Below, one piece after another: positions 22,423 to 33,682 of a DNA stretch of 64,000 nucleotides. A program made the position numbers and the translations under genes. Each line of letters starts with the position of its first letter. Positions within the stretch are counted from its first letter, which is position 1. The DNA is from Sycon ciliatum (Eukaryota; Porifera; Calcarea; Leucosolenida; Sycettidae). The stretch covers positions 10,507,080 to 10,571,079 of the forward strand of contig NC_088646.1 in assembly GCF_964019385.1 (NCBI RefSeq), read 5' to 3'. The notes beneath the pieces were generated by a model. It did not search any database and was not told where the DNA came from. It saw only the letters and a list, made by a program, of their open reading frames with translations.

Positions 22423-23629
22423 GGCTGCTGCGATGGATAGCTTGGATTTCAGCTAGATTCAAAGCACACCAGTACTATTGCTAGACCGCAAATGCTTGCA
22501 ATCTACAAACTTTTTATAGAAACTGATATTCCACGTTTGCTCTTCTTCTCCAAGCAAGTACTGAAGCAGCTCATCCAAATCGCGATGATTTATACTGTAG
22601 TACAGTGGCTATTTCCACGCAATCCACCCACGATCATGCCTTCATGGTGCTGTGACTGGTGATCATTTCAACTGACACGCGAATCCTCTCCCAACTGTTA
22701 CTCCAAGAAAAGCACCAGCCACCAGCTACCGGTTAGCCACAAAGCTGACAGGATGGCTTTCGTGTAGCATTTCATGCAGAGAGCGCAAAGTAGTCTCACC
22801 ATTAATTTTGTTGTGGGCGACAAGGAGGTACACACGACACTAGTATGTACTAGTGTTGTGGTTCGAAGCCCCATTGTGTGCAGACACTTAACGTCTTTTA
22901 TGGTGCACACCAGTCATGAATCATGATGTCAAGTACATAGTACGACTATGTAGTCGTGGAGCATCAATGCCAATCACAACAAGTACCGTAGAATGTAGGC
23001 ACTATGACAGTATGACTGTGAGGAGGAAGGAAGCAGCAACAAGAAAGCCTGCTGTCCTGACCAGGGCTCAGACGCAACGAATAAAGTCATGCATTTCAAT
23101 GGTTGAACTAGTAATCACAATCATGACTTTCATGATCTTGGCGTGTTGTACTGAGACCTTTTCATGCAGTGTCCCTGCGGTACGCGGTGCGGACCGTGTG
23201 CGGGGAGCACTTGAGAATACAATGTCACAGTGAGAAAGGTAGCTGGACGTTGGTCACGAAACTGCTCCGCCGGCCATCGATGCACCGGCAAGGCCACATC
23301 ACCAGTACAGTCTCTGAGAGAAGCTAGCTTCGTACGAGAAGCCACTACAAAATGTCCTTCTACTTAAAATCTTTACTCTTTAGTTGGATGGGAAGCCATT
23401 TTTGTTCAATGCCATTATCATTCCCATATCCTATAATCAGTTCCGATCTACTGCACCCGATGCCGCTGGCTTGAGACAAGATTTCTCATTTTCTTTGTGT
23501 TCCCGTTGGAAACAGTTGCTTTCTTTCCCTGCGCGACCCTGTTGTCGAAGTAGCTTTCAGGTTTGCTATTCTGGAAATACATGAGTAGCTGCTGGAATAT
23601 TACCTATCACTGTATCAGTATCAGTCGCG

Positions 23630-23888
23630 ATGCCGCTGTCAGAGGATCTCCTCCACCCTTCTGCGACGTCTGAAGCGGAAGCACAAGCTGAAGCGTCTAG
23701 TGCAGCGTCCCAACTCCTTCTTCATGGATGTCAAGTGTCGCGGCTGTTTCAAAATCACAGTCGTCTTCAGCCATGCGCAAACCGTGGTGGTCTGCAGAAG
23801 CTGCTCGACGATTCTTTGCCAACCTACCGGTGGACGGGCACGCCTGAGTGAGGGCTGCTCCTACCGAGTAAAGCGGAACACGGTGTAG
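23630..23888 (+). pseudogene. RPS27: eS27 copy 2a, frameshifted
   Basis: Orthologous in position to copy 1a. The start [15 protein letters not shown] is intact. Near 23671 two bases are missing (GTCTGAAGCGG where copy 1a has GTCTGAGAAGCGG), which throws the frame into an unrelated sequence ending at 23851. The rest of the eS27 sequence, including both zinc-binding CxxC pairs, persists in another frame from about 23700 to the normal stop at 23888. This is a young pseudogene unless the indel is an assembly error. Confidence 0.85.
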
Positions 23889-24889
23889 AATGCAGCTGGG
23901 AGACGCTATGGTTGTAATCATGGCACTTGTAATCGCACCTAACGGATTACCTCTGCCTCTCTGGATGCATGCAATGGTTATGTTCGTATCATAGCATGGA
24001 CAGTACTGACGACTCGGATAGCTCTATGCAGCTACTAAGTACTATGCCTGCACTGAGATGGCATTCGTATCTCAGGCACTGTGTCTGGAGGAGGCCTTGA
24101 CTTGAGGCAGGTGACATTGAACAGTCTCGGGGAAGGTCAATGTTGGTAGGGCGGACATAAGAACGTGTATAGGAAGACTTCACTATTTCCGTACCAGTTT
24201 ATTAAATGCCAAAGTAAAAAAGTAAAGTATTTAAAACTTAAAAGTTAGCACGTCCGCGAAATGCCAAAGTACTAGTCACTATAACTTTTAAACCGTTTAT
24301 AAGTATCAACTCTTGGCTCCAGCAGGACTTATTTGTACAGGTGATGTACATGATAATTATAACCCAATATTAGATAAACCTTGTTATAGTTCACACATGT
24401 TGTTAGTTTGACAGCATGAAACAAGTTGGAGGACACTGTGTTCGGAAACAGTGACCTTTCTACAATACAACCATCCACGGTTGGCAGAGCCCCGGTCCGT
24501 TGGGATCATCTGAACCATTATGGGTGTTGAACCCGGTTCTGACCCTCGCTATGCTAGGGGAGTTTTTAGACTTCTTCTTTACGTCAGTCGTGTATTCTTT
24601 GATCCCATGACGTCCCTCTCTCAGCGCGTCAGCTGTCAACAGTCACTGTCACTACCATTAGTGGCATTACAATTTACACTGTCGTGAGAAGTACTAGGTG
24701 CTCTCTGTAGACGAAGGTGGTGATGTCCCGACCCGGCCAATTGATGTACGCCAAGGCTAAATATACGCCTAGGCTACTCACGACATTATACACCGAAAAA
24801 ATAATAAGAAGAAAGCGTAGCAAAGAAGCTAGTTGTAAACCCGATGCCTGAGGCCTTTCGTTAGGCATTATTTCTCTACTCAAGTTAGT

Positions 24890-25548
24890 CATGGGGAGAC
24901 CATTATCGACAAAAGCAGCACACCTTCCCATCGTCACCGCAGTTTTCACCATTCGCCCATCTGCAAGTTCTCGCCCGCAGGCAACGGTCATACGTTGACC
25001 GCAGAATCATGGAGGCACTATTCATGAGGAAGAGGAAGCCGGCAGTGAACAGTGACAATGGTTGGCGACTGTTGGGTGATGTGTAAATATGTCTGTCATT
25101 ACCATACTTTGTGCAAGAATGTGTGCACTGTGTGTGTGTGTATGTATGTGTGTGAGTTGCTATGTCTAACATAGCTGTTCGCTATCATCGCTTCCGCGAT
25201 GGGCAGGTCTGAGGTCTGAGGTGTGTGAGTGTTGCTAGAAGTGTGTATTGTTCTGCTTTGTACTCACGCTAGTAATCCTGCACTATCACTGCACTATATT
25301 TTCACTTCATACATATCACACAGAATTATAATCTCGCTTCCTGTGGTATTGCAACATTTTACGCTATACCATCACACTTTGGCCACTAGTACTTGTCACA
25401 TATATATAAACCCCTGTTCTGTCTACAGTAAACTTATTCCTGATGATGGGCCTTGCCCGAAAATTTGAGCTAATGTATATCAATTGCAGTGTAGCCTAGA
25501 GACCGTTAGAGAGAGTGTGTACAAGGTGTGTGTACAGGATGTATGGAT
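24890..25548. mobile_element. Insertion in unit 2 flanked by 10-bp direct repeats
   Basis: Unit 1 reads straight through TCAAGTTAGT near 16856. In unit 2 the same 10 bases appear on both sides (24880-24889 and 25549-25558) of 659 extra bases. This is a clean target-site duplication. The insert includes a hairpin-plus-TG repeat (25155-25225) but no recognisable transposon protein, poly-A tail or clear terminal inverted repeats. Class unknown. Confidence 0.8.
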
Positions 25549-26130
25549 TCAAGTTAGTTATTGGATTTTTTTATACATGTACTTGTAGATGTTTCCTTCT
25601 CACTAAAGCCCCGGCCCCATTCACTTGAACTCTGGTCCCATAGCATAGGGCCAGACTGGCCTATGTCACTTATGTGTGGCCTTGGAGGATATCAATGATT
25701 ATCATGCAAGAGAGTGCAAAGCCTAGTGACCATGGTAACGTTGGTCTGGTGATGTTGGTTATCACAATCATGGTTATTCTTTAGTACTCGCAATAGTATT
25801 ATTAATTATTTGTTGTGGGTGACAACGAGCCAGTAGTACTAGTACTGTATCTAGTCTTTAGTGTGCTTGTGTAGTTTGTACAATGATTATGTAGTCTAGT
25901 CTTGTAATACTTCGAAGCTCCGTCGTGTTGACAACAGCATGACTGTACATTTACATGATGAGTGTACATCAGGTAGGTCTACATGATTGTATCATCAAGA
26001 ATAATAAGCCCCCGGGGGTATCATGTGTATGGACTATGCCGGAGTCTATGGCCATATGGTGCGCACGTATATTATGTATATAGTACTAGTACTAGTAGTA
26101 CATGGGGGCTCAATGCCATTCGTATCTAAT

Positions 26131-26268
26131 ATTGACTGAGTACGAGGTCAATAATAATTATAGGAAATAAAAGCCTAGTAAAAGACCGAGGCGAAGCCGA
26201 GGTCTTCGAGGTTTTACATGTATTTCCTATACCATGTATACTGACCAAGTACGAAGTCAATATTAGAT
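26131..26268. mobile_element. Short foldback MITE
   Basis: TAATATTGACT...GGTCAATA at the left pairs with TGACC...GTCAATATTA at the right. An inner stem pairs ATAGGAAATA with TATTTCCTAT, and GACCGAGG...GAGGTC forms the core. It is absent from unit 1. Confidence 0.65.
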
Positions 26269-26686
26269 TTATCACGACAAACAGTCCGTATTTCAAATTC
26301 CAGAACGATAACCTCATGAATCCCGGTTTTATGATTGCACAACCGTTGCACCACCACCTACTCATGCAGTGACAATGCTGCACTAGGCACCGTTCAACTG
26401 CGCAACCCCTTAAAGGGGAACTACACCCAAAAATCAAAACTTCATGGTCCGTAGAGTTTTGGACGCTGAGTCGAATGGTGAAGGTCCCACTTCGATCCGA
26501 CCAAGCGTTCCTGAGATATCTTCGGTTTAAATTGTACTTTCGGGGGACGCGCCATGACGTCATGCGGCCGCGACACACCCCCAACACACCCTTCTACGTC
26601 ATTGAGACTTGCTTGCCTGGGCCAAGCTCAGAAGTACAGGTATTTTCGTATGTGAAAGGAATAGTTCTGACAAAGACGTCCTCACC

Positions 26687-26941
26687 ATGAGCGATTCCGA
26701 CGTATCAGACGAGCTTGAAAGCTCAGAGCCTGAGCTGAAAATGTTTGGCTTCGGGCATGAGCCGAAATTTTCAGGAAAGGATATGGCAGCGCAAGCGGTG
26801 GCTTCCAATCGGGCTGTAAATGTGGATGAAGCAGAAATTACTGCAATTGGAGAAGTCGCTCTCCATCAGCAACATCTGCCAACCGGTTGGCTGGGCTATT
26901 TCGAAATGAAGCGGCAGCCAAAGCAGCTCAGACAACCCTGA
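26687..26941 (+). CDS. Possible transposon-encoded N-terminal exon, function unknown
   Basis: An ATG-initiated frame begins MSDSDVSDELESSEPELKMF and runs 84 codons to a stop at 26941. It is acidic at the start and then mixed, ending in LPTGWLGYFEMKRQPKQ. It lies about 270 bases inside the left end of the TTAA-flanked element on the plus strand, where a transposase or accessory gene would begin. No domain was recognised and no continuing exon could be identified. It could be a chance frame. Confidence 0.35.
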   Translation: MSDSDVSDELESSEPELKMFGFGHEPKFSGKDMAAQAVASNRAVNVDEAEITAIGEVALHQQHLPTGWLGYFEMKRQPKQLRQP

Positions 26942-27764
26942 CAATCCGTAAGTGTTTTCACAGTATAGTCCTACGTAATGCTCACAAATCGAATCGTTCT
27001 CTTCATATCGTAAATTGTGTGAAATTTTGTATTCGCACAGTACTCAGATCAATAGTCTCCTCACTCGTACTCCTGTACATGGAGTTTGCTGCGTAACATG
27101 GCTAGCATTATCTCCGTGCAAGTCGTGCAATGTGTATCGGTTCACTTGTGCTTTATCTCACATAAGTGGACTGCACTCAATTCGTATTGTGGCGAAATAC
27201 ATTCTCACCTTTTGCATTATCACTTAGTCTTTACAGAATGCTGAGACGTTCTCTTGTATTTCACGTAGCTGTGTACCAACAATTACGCTGTGCACTCTAG
27301 CAGCAGCAGCAGCAGCAGCACAGTAGCATATTGAGTGCGTTTTGCCCTACTGTGGTGTCTCATGACTGCATTACCGGAACAGCTCTGTCCTTGATAATCA
27401 TTCTAAAATGTGTGCACATATCCGCCTGCGCCCCACACACACGCACGCACATGTGCTCACCTTGGTGGGCACATAGTATAGTAGTCACACATGCTCACGC
27501 ACGCAGACACGCAATTTCACAAGCGCGTGCGCACACGAGTGCATAAGCATACAAGTGCCTGTGCACATGCTCGTGCACGCACACATGCGCGCACTCATGC
27601 ACTTGGTTGCATACCCACACATCCCGCAGGATCACTAACGGCAATGCATCTACTACTTGTCATTCCATGTCCCTCCCGCAAATGGGGAGAGAATGACATA
27701 AAGGAGAACACAGAATAGATGACGTGAATATATTTGGAATGTTATATTACATTACACAAAAGCA

Positions 27765-28016
27765 CACGCATGTGCGCGCACACACACACACTCACGCGCG
27801 TGCGCGCGCACACACACTCAGTGTCACGCGCGTGCGCGCGCACACACACGCGCGTGCACCCACACACACAATAATAATGTCTGTCTCTCACGCTCGTGCG
27901 CGCAAACACACTCACGTGCGCGCACGGGCGCGCGCACGCACACACTCACGCTCGTGCGCGCACACTCACGCGCGTGCGCGCGCACACACACACTCACGCG
28001 CTTGCACGCATACACA
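27765..28016. repeat. Alternating purine-pyrimidine tract (CA/CG)n, Z-DNA-prone
   Basis: About 250 bases made almost wholly of CA, CG, TG and GC alternations, with recurring CGCGCGTGCGCGCGCACACA-like blocks. This is the alternation that favours left-handed Z-DNA. A weaker CA/CG-rich stretch lies at 27430-27600. Confidence 0.85.
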
Positions 28017-29682
28017 CAATAATAATAATAATGTCTGGCTCTCATCTGCATCCATACTGAGAAAACCCAACGAGTTCCCGAATAGGTGTACACCGTTGCC
28101 GGTATGTGGACTATCTTCTCTCCTTGAACTGCGGGTCATTGCGTGATGTAGCTTATCAGCAGTACATACTGTGTGTTCATACAGGAAAAAAACATGCCAG
28201 CTAGAGGCGCTGGCGCTGCAAACAGTCCTTCCTATAACCTTGGGGCGGTGGCAGTGGTCGTAGCTCAACAGTGAGTCACTGCGACCGATGGTACAGCCGC
28301 TCTTGATCTTCTTCCTGTAAAATCAAGAACAGCAATCGCAGACAGGTTCATCGATCGCACGCAGCATAGCCTAGGGAAACAGGAGATCTACTGCCGTCCA
28401 CCTCATCAGGCCGGTTTCGGAAAGCTTCACATTTCGTAGTGATGTAGTCCAAAACAATTCTACAAATGCTTTGGAAAAGAAAGAACTACATACAGTAGCT
28501 AGTGTTTTTGAAATATTGCACTCACCTCCGCTTTTCGACTGACACTTCACAGTGTGGCGTGCGAAAAAGGACGCACCACAGTTTCATCCACCAGCGTCCG
28601 CATCGGATGAGTGCCATAATATTCCTCCTGAAAATCCTCCTCTGCCAAATGGCTGGAACACACGCGAAGGATTTACATTGTAGTCCCTAAATTGTCAAGC
28701 AAATAATTATGTCGCTTGATAGCTGCTATGGTGCACTGCTCGGCCTGTGCCAAGCACAATCCTTCAGAAATTGGTGCAGGTTCATCCCAGGGGGGTTACC
28801 AGTAAGATTATAGTAGCCAACAACACAGCCAGAAGCCATGATGACACAAATACCCTCTTCTTCCATGGACAAACAGAAAGAAGATGCGAAATCCCAGTGT
28901 TTCTGGATCTGGCCAAAGGATCACCAAGTCTCAATGACGTCACGGGTTTGTGACGTCACGGCACGGACCCGAAAAGGACAATTGCAAACTGATATATCTC
29001 AAGAACGCTTGGTCGGATCGAAGTGGGACCTTCACCATTCGACTCAGCGTCCAAAACTCTACGGACCATGAAGTTTTGATTTTTGGGTGTAGTTCCCCTT
29101 TAAGCAGTCACATATAAATTATAAGCAGTCAATATAGCCCTAAGGAGTGAAATATGCAGGAATATTTGACTGCTTTAGGTATGGCAAAAATCTATGTGAG
29201 TCAATACTAAGGGAGTCATAAACATTATTACCGGTATTATGTAGGCACTATGCGCAGCTCAGTGGCACGAGGAAGGAAGCAGCAACAAAGCCTGCCAGTG
29301 CCGACAAGTACTTGGACTAGTTGGAGGCAACCAAGTACAGCGGGTCTTTTCAATAGTTGAACGATCATCTTGGTGGGTGGACCTTTCATTGTTTTTGTCC
29401 TTTGCCAGAGTCCTCAGTGCAGTGACAGGGTGCGGGGAGCACTTGAGAATACGTTGTTGAGTTAAAAATAATTAGTTTATCAACGTTAGTCGGTACGTGC
29501 TCGGTCATTGACAATGCCACGTCGCCAGTCTAGGAAAGCTTGTTTCGTGCGAGTAGATTTCTCACTTTCTTTGTGTTCCTGTCGGAAACAGTCGCTTTCT
29601 TTGAATCCCTGTGCGGCCCTGTTGACGTGTTGTCAAAGACGCTTTCAGGTTTGCTATCCTGGAAAGACAAGTAGCAGTCGTG

Positions 29683-29988
29683 ATGCCGCTGTCTGAGGAT
29701 CTCCTTCACCCGTCTGCGACGTCTGAGAAGCGGAAGCACAAGCTGAAGCGTCTAGTGCAGCGTCCCAACTCCTTCTTCATGGATGTCAAGTGTCGCGGCT
29801 GTTTCAAGACCACAGTCGTCTTCAGCCATACACAAACCGTGGTGGTCTGCAGAAGCTGCTCAACGATTCTTTGCCAACCTACCGGTGGACGGGTACGCCT
29901 GACCGAGGGCTGCTCCTACCGAGTAAAACTTGCGGAACTTGTAGGATGCGGCTGGGCGACGTTATGGTTGCAATCACGGCACTTGTAG
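29683..29988 (+). CDS. RPS27: 40S ribosomal protein eS27, copy 2b (C-terminally extended)
   Basis: A 101-residue intronless frame, orthologous in position to copy 1b. It keeps Arg17 (EKRKHK), unlike copy 1b, and both CxxC zinc pairs. It has the same 15-residue C-terminal extension after SYRVK ([19 protein letters not shown]), so the extension pre-dates the unit duplication. Start at the second codon of the open frame, where MPLSEDLL matches the family. Of the four copies, 1a has the ancestral-length end; 1b and 2b share the extended end. Confidence 0.87.
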   Translation: MPLSEDLLHPSATSEKRKHKLKRLVQRPNSFFMDVKCRGCFKTTVVFSHTQTVVVCRSCSTILCQPTGGRVRLTEGCSYRVKLAELVGCGWATLWLQSRHL

Positions 29989-30682
29989 ATTTTATATTCG
30001 CACCAAACGCCTCTGGATGCTGCAATGATTATGTTCGTATCATAGCATGGACGACTCGGATAGCTCTATGCAGCCACTAAGAACTATGCCTGCACTGCGA
30101 TGGCATTCGTATCTCTACTGTGTCTGGAGGATGCCTTGACTTGAGACGGGCGATATTGAACAGTCTTGGGGAAGGCCAATGTTGGTAAGGAGGAGGAAGG
30201 CATCAGCAGGAAGATTTCACTATTCCCGTACCAGCAAACGCTAAAGTGCTAGCTACTAACTAGTACTGCACAGTACATAATTCCATTGGCACTGATAGTG
30301 ATACATATCCTTGTACATAGTTGATTATGATGAACGTTATCCTGCAGCCTGTATGCATGTACATAATGAATCCAGCCAGTGACGATACGTAGGATTCAAA
30401 GCGCCCTGAGCTGAAAGTGATGCTGAAGGAGATACAGCAATTAATTTGTTAACTTGAAATCCAGCTATACCAAGTAGTTTGTAATCTATCAGTGAAGCGC
30501 ATAGAGTCGGCTGTGGGGCAACACAGGTATACAGTTGTCCCTTTATTCGTCCTTCTCATCAATGAAAAGAACAACTCCTAGGAATCATTGCGTTCTCGCC
30601 GTCTCCCTAGCTTTGGAAGTCTGCACACGGTCAGCCTCAGCTGCCCATCGTGTGTGCGTGCGTATGTACATGACTGTGTGTG

Positions 30683-30683
30683 T

Positions 30684-30767
<84 letters not shown>

Positions 30768-30771
30768 GTGT

Positions 30772-30820
<49 letters not shown>

Positions 30821-30919
30821 GTGTTGAATGGTGTAATCCCAGCACAAGTTGCTATGTCTAAAACATAGCTGTTCGCTATCATCGCTCCCGCGATGGGCAT
30901 GTCTGAGGTCTGAGGTCTG

Positions 30920-30991
<72 letters not shown>

Positions 30992-31012
30992 GTGTGTGTG
31001 TGTGTGCATGTT
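30683..31012. repeat. Very long (TG)n tracts flanking a hairpin repeat
   Basis: TG tracts at 30683-30816 and 30921-31012 enclose the CATCGC-TCCC-GCGATG hairpin repeat (30880-30895). The matching place in unit 1 (19850-19985) has a far shorter TG tract, so this locus expanded after duplication. Confidence 0.9.
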
Positions 31013-31216
31013 GTGTTCATGCTCACTCGTACTCCAAGTCCGGTTGATTTCAGAGTTTTGTCTGTACAGGATTCGTACTCATGTATAGTCATGATACGAA
31101 GCACCCCTGAGCTCATGAGGCCGAATTTCATTTACTGATATTCGTACTTGAAGTACTTCATAACAGGGATCGATATACTGAATTGACTCTTGAGAGATAA
31201 AAAAGTCAATTCAGTA

Positions 31217-31490
31217 TATAGTGGTGTGCACGGGTAGTCGGGTACCCGTGCTACCCGTGAGGACCTCGGGTAGTCGGGTACCGAATAGTACCCGAAAACC
31301 CGAGGTCGCAGATGATCATGTACAGTGCACGTGTACCCGCATGTCTACCCAATGCGCAAGGGAAGGGGCCGGTGTGCATTGTGGTCTTACCATGGAAACA
31401 TTACCCGATCGGATACCTGTCACGGCTACCCGTGGAAAACTACCCGGACCCGATACCCGAAGAAAATGCTACCCGACTCAGCCCTAATTA
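31217..31490. mobile_element. CGGGTA-rich insertion in unit 2 only
   Basis: About 270 bases rich in CGGGTA/TACCCG, present where unit 1 (near 20220) reads straight from the hairpin into ATTATAATG. The ends TAGTGGTGTGCACGGGTAG and the inverse of GCTACCCGACTCAGCCCTA are similar, as in hAT-type elements starting TAG. No clean target duplication could be read because of the AT-rich flank. Confidence 0.6.
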
Positions 31491-32857
31491 TTATAATGTG
31501 TCACCTGCATGATCGTTGCCTTTGGATAGCCTAGTGGAACACACCACTGAAACCATGTGTTGTTTGAACTTGTTTCCACCAGAGTCACGGTTTTACGACT
31601 CTCTGGTTTCCATGCCCACAGCCGGCTGCTGGTGGCTTATACCCACCTGGCTGGACTGAAACTCAGCTGTCAAGGCTACTGGCAATTGTATTTCCCGACT
31701 CCTATATTCTAGTCTTGGTTGGCATGACTATCAGCTATTGACATGCAAAAGTACAAGCAAGCCGCAATATTATAGCCACCATATTGTTATGATTTGAATC
31801 AATGGGGTCATGATTTCCACAACTCCCTGAATCAACCTATTGTTCACAGTGACTTGTATTGTGATACTGCTCGGATGTGGAGCTAACTAACTTAGCATAC
31901 GCGGCTCCAGAATCCTCAACTGCAGTACATGTATAACACTGGGAGACCTGCATCCAGCTAACTTACTTATAAGTTATTAGTGGCAACTTGCACATTCATG
32001 AGACTGCATGTGTCACAACTAATCACGAGTCCAATGTTATGTACAGCGTGGAATTGCCCATTACAGGGCGTTATGGTGAGGAAGGTACAGACTGAGAGCG
32101 TTATTATGAATATCAAGGCACTGTGTGTACAGGTAATGCTAGCTGTAATTCGTTGCTGCCGTCTTTAAATGAAGAAAAAAACCCTATTACAAATGCGAAT
32201 GTCCTCACAGAAGTGCCGCCCGGGCAGGGTACTAGGTGCAGCTATAGTCCACAGACTGTGCAGGAAACATACTGGAGAGAGGGAAGTATATGGTACGGTG
32301 TGGTTTGCGAGTATCAACACATCAGTTAAAAAAGGAAAGAAAAAGAAGGTCAATCCACTGTTTCAAAGCCAGCTTTGAAACAGCGCGTTTTGCAGCATTC
32401 AGCACGGAGATTGGCTGCTAGCATCAGCCATATAGAAGCAGCAGAATAGCAGCAAAAAGACATGCAGCGCATCAAGCTGCCGTAGCGTAAGGTGGTCACA
32501 CAGTGACAGTATAAGTAAATGTTATAACTCAACAGAATAGATCAGCGCCACTGACTGTGCTCCATCAAGGATCAGGTCAACAGTAGGAGATCAGAGTGGT
32601 ATCAGAAACTAGCTGCTGAATATTCAGCATCAAAGAATCACACAGCAACAGAGCACATGAACTGTCATACCTTGCATCCTGTGCACCACCTGCGCAGTGG
32701 TGAGTGTCGCCGGTGACAGTGATGATTGGTGTCCCATACTAGTGCAGTGGTCAGTTCAAGTCAGGTCACTGTCCACACTCAGTACACGTGTTCTGGGTCT
32801 CAATTCCACCCACGAAACAAGTGTTAGTAACAACATTACTTGGAGCTGCACAAAATA

Positions 32858-33682
32858 TCAGCTGTTCTCAACGTCAAGGTCAGAACAGTTGGCTGCTGCC
32901 TTGTTGGGTTCCTCACATCGTGTATCTTCTTTGTTAGCATCGTCTTCTGCCTCACCACATTCTCCACCCATCACATCCACCTCTTCTTCTTCTTCATCAT
33001 CTGCATCGCTTCCCTCCTCCTCCTCTTCTTCTTCATCATCCTCCTCCTCGCTTGTCTCAACTTCTTGCTCTGTTGGTTCACCATACATATAGAGACGGTT
33101 GCGATTGACAAACAAATCAGAATCGTCCTGCTCCTCTTCTGACTCAGATGGCGATGATGCATTACAGCCACCACCAGCACCAGTATCAGCAAGCGCAGAT
33201 GCTTCCATTTCTCGCCCGGCTTGCTTTGAAGCTGCAGCTTCTTCAGCTTCGGCTTTTCGTTTAGCTTCTTCGTGTCTATCCACCGCTGCAATGCGTTTCT
33301 GGTACTGTCCCTTGAATGGAGGTTCAAACACTTTGGGCCAAAGACAATTCTCTTGCAAGTGTTGCACATGTTCAGGAAATAGAACATGAACCACTTCTGC
33401 CTTTACCTTCTTGCCTTCAGCTATAGGCTCCACGATAAGGTATTGGCCCCTTTGGATCCAAATCTTCTTTCTAAATTTCGACGGTATGCTGACGATGTAC
33501 TTCTCTCCAGTCGTGGCCTTCACATCTATCAGGTAGTTACTTCTATGACATACCGCCCTGACGATCTCTTGGTCGGCTTCAGGCATGAAGTAGTGATCCA
33601 CAAGCTCACGAACGACATGCTTCAGTTTAGTCTTCTCTGACGTGAACACCCTTGCTCTACCCTGCGTCAGCGACGTGTCCAT
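32858..33682 (-). CDS. EIF1AD: EIF1AD, copy 2
   Basis: A 274-residue intronless frame, nearly identical to copy 1. Visible differences include KATTGEKY for KATTEEKY, ADTGAGG for ADTAAGG, GEPTEQEV for GEPTEEEV and a one-residue change in the acidic tract. The OB-fold segment (residues about 20-110), DDSDLFVNRNR and the acidic tail are intact. The absence of stops or frameshifts in both copies, with mainly conservative changes, suggests both remain under selection or that the duplication is very recent. Two alleles placed in tandem by the assembler would look the same. Confidence 0.9.
   Translation of the reverse strand: MDTSLTQGRARVFTSEKTKLKHVVRELVDHYFMPEADQEIVRAVCHRSNYLIDVKATTGEKYIVSIPSKFRKKIWIQRGQYLIVEPIAEGKKVKAEVVHVLFPEHVQHLQENCLWPKVFEPPFKGQYQKRIAAVDRHEEAKRKAEAEEAAASKQAGREMEASALADTGAGGGCNASSPSESEEEQDDSDLFVNRNRLYMYGEPTEQEVETSEEEDDEEEEEEEGSDADDEEEEEVDVMGGECGEAEDDANKEDTRCEEPNKAAANCSDLDVENS

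Larger units (their letters stand above)
14420..22600. repeat. Segmental duplication, unit 1
   Basis: Homologous over its whole length to 22640-33850, in the same orientation. Order in both units: a block containing AAGAAAAGCACCAGCCACCA, eS27 copy a, a long non-coding stretch, eS27 copy b, non-coding, EIF1AD (-). Unit 1 carries a piggyBac-like insertion (17177-18170) that unit 2 lacks. Unit 2 is longer mainly because of its own insertions (24890-25548, about 26128-29235, and 31217-31490). Confidence 0.93.
26414..29099. mobile_element. TTAA-flanked DNA transposon (Kolobok-like), 2.7 kb, in unit 2 only
   Basis: TTAA at 26410-26413 and 29100-29103. The ends are AGGGGAACTACACCC and its inverse, and the inverted match continues inwards for about 120 bp (TCGAATGGTGAAGGTCCCAC and inverse). 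TTAA duplication with AGGGG termini resembles the Kolobok superfamily (inference; piggyBac would start CCC). Inside are a possible coding fragment (26687-26941), a CAG tract (27301-27320) and a long alternating CA/CG tract. It is absent from unit 1. Confidence 0.82.

Noticed and set aside
30578..31131. Long CVCVCV / HTHTHT open frames (also at 4541, 6711, 13513, 27724, 44980)
   Set aside because: Translations of (TG)n or (CA)n microsatellites.
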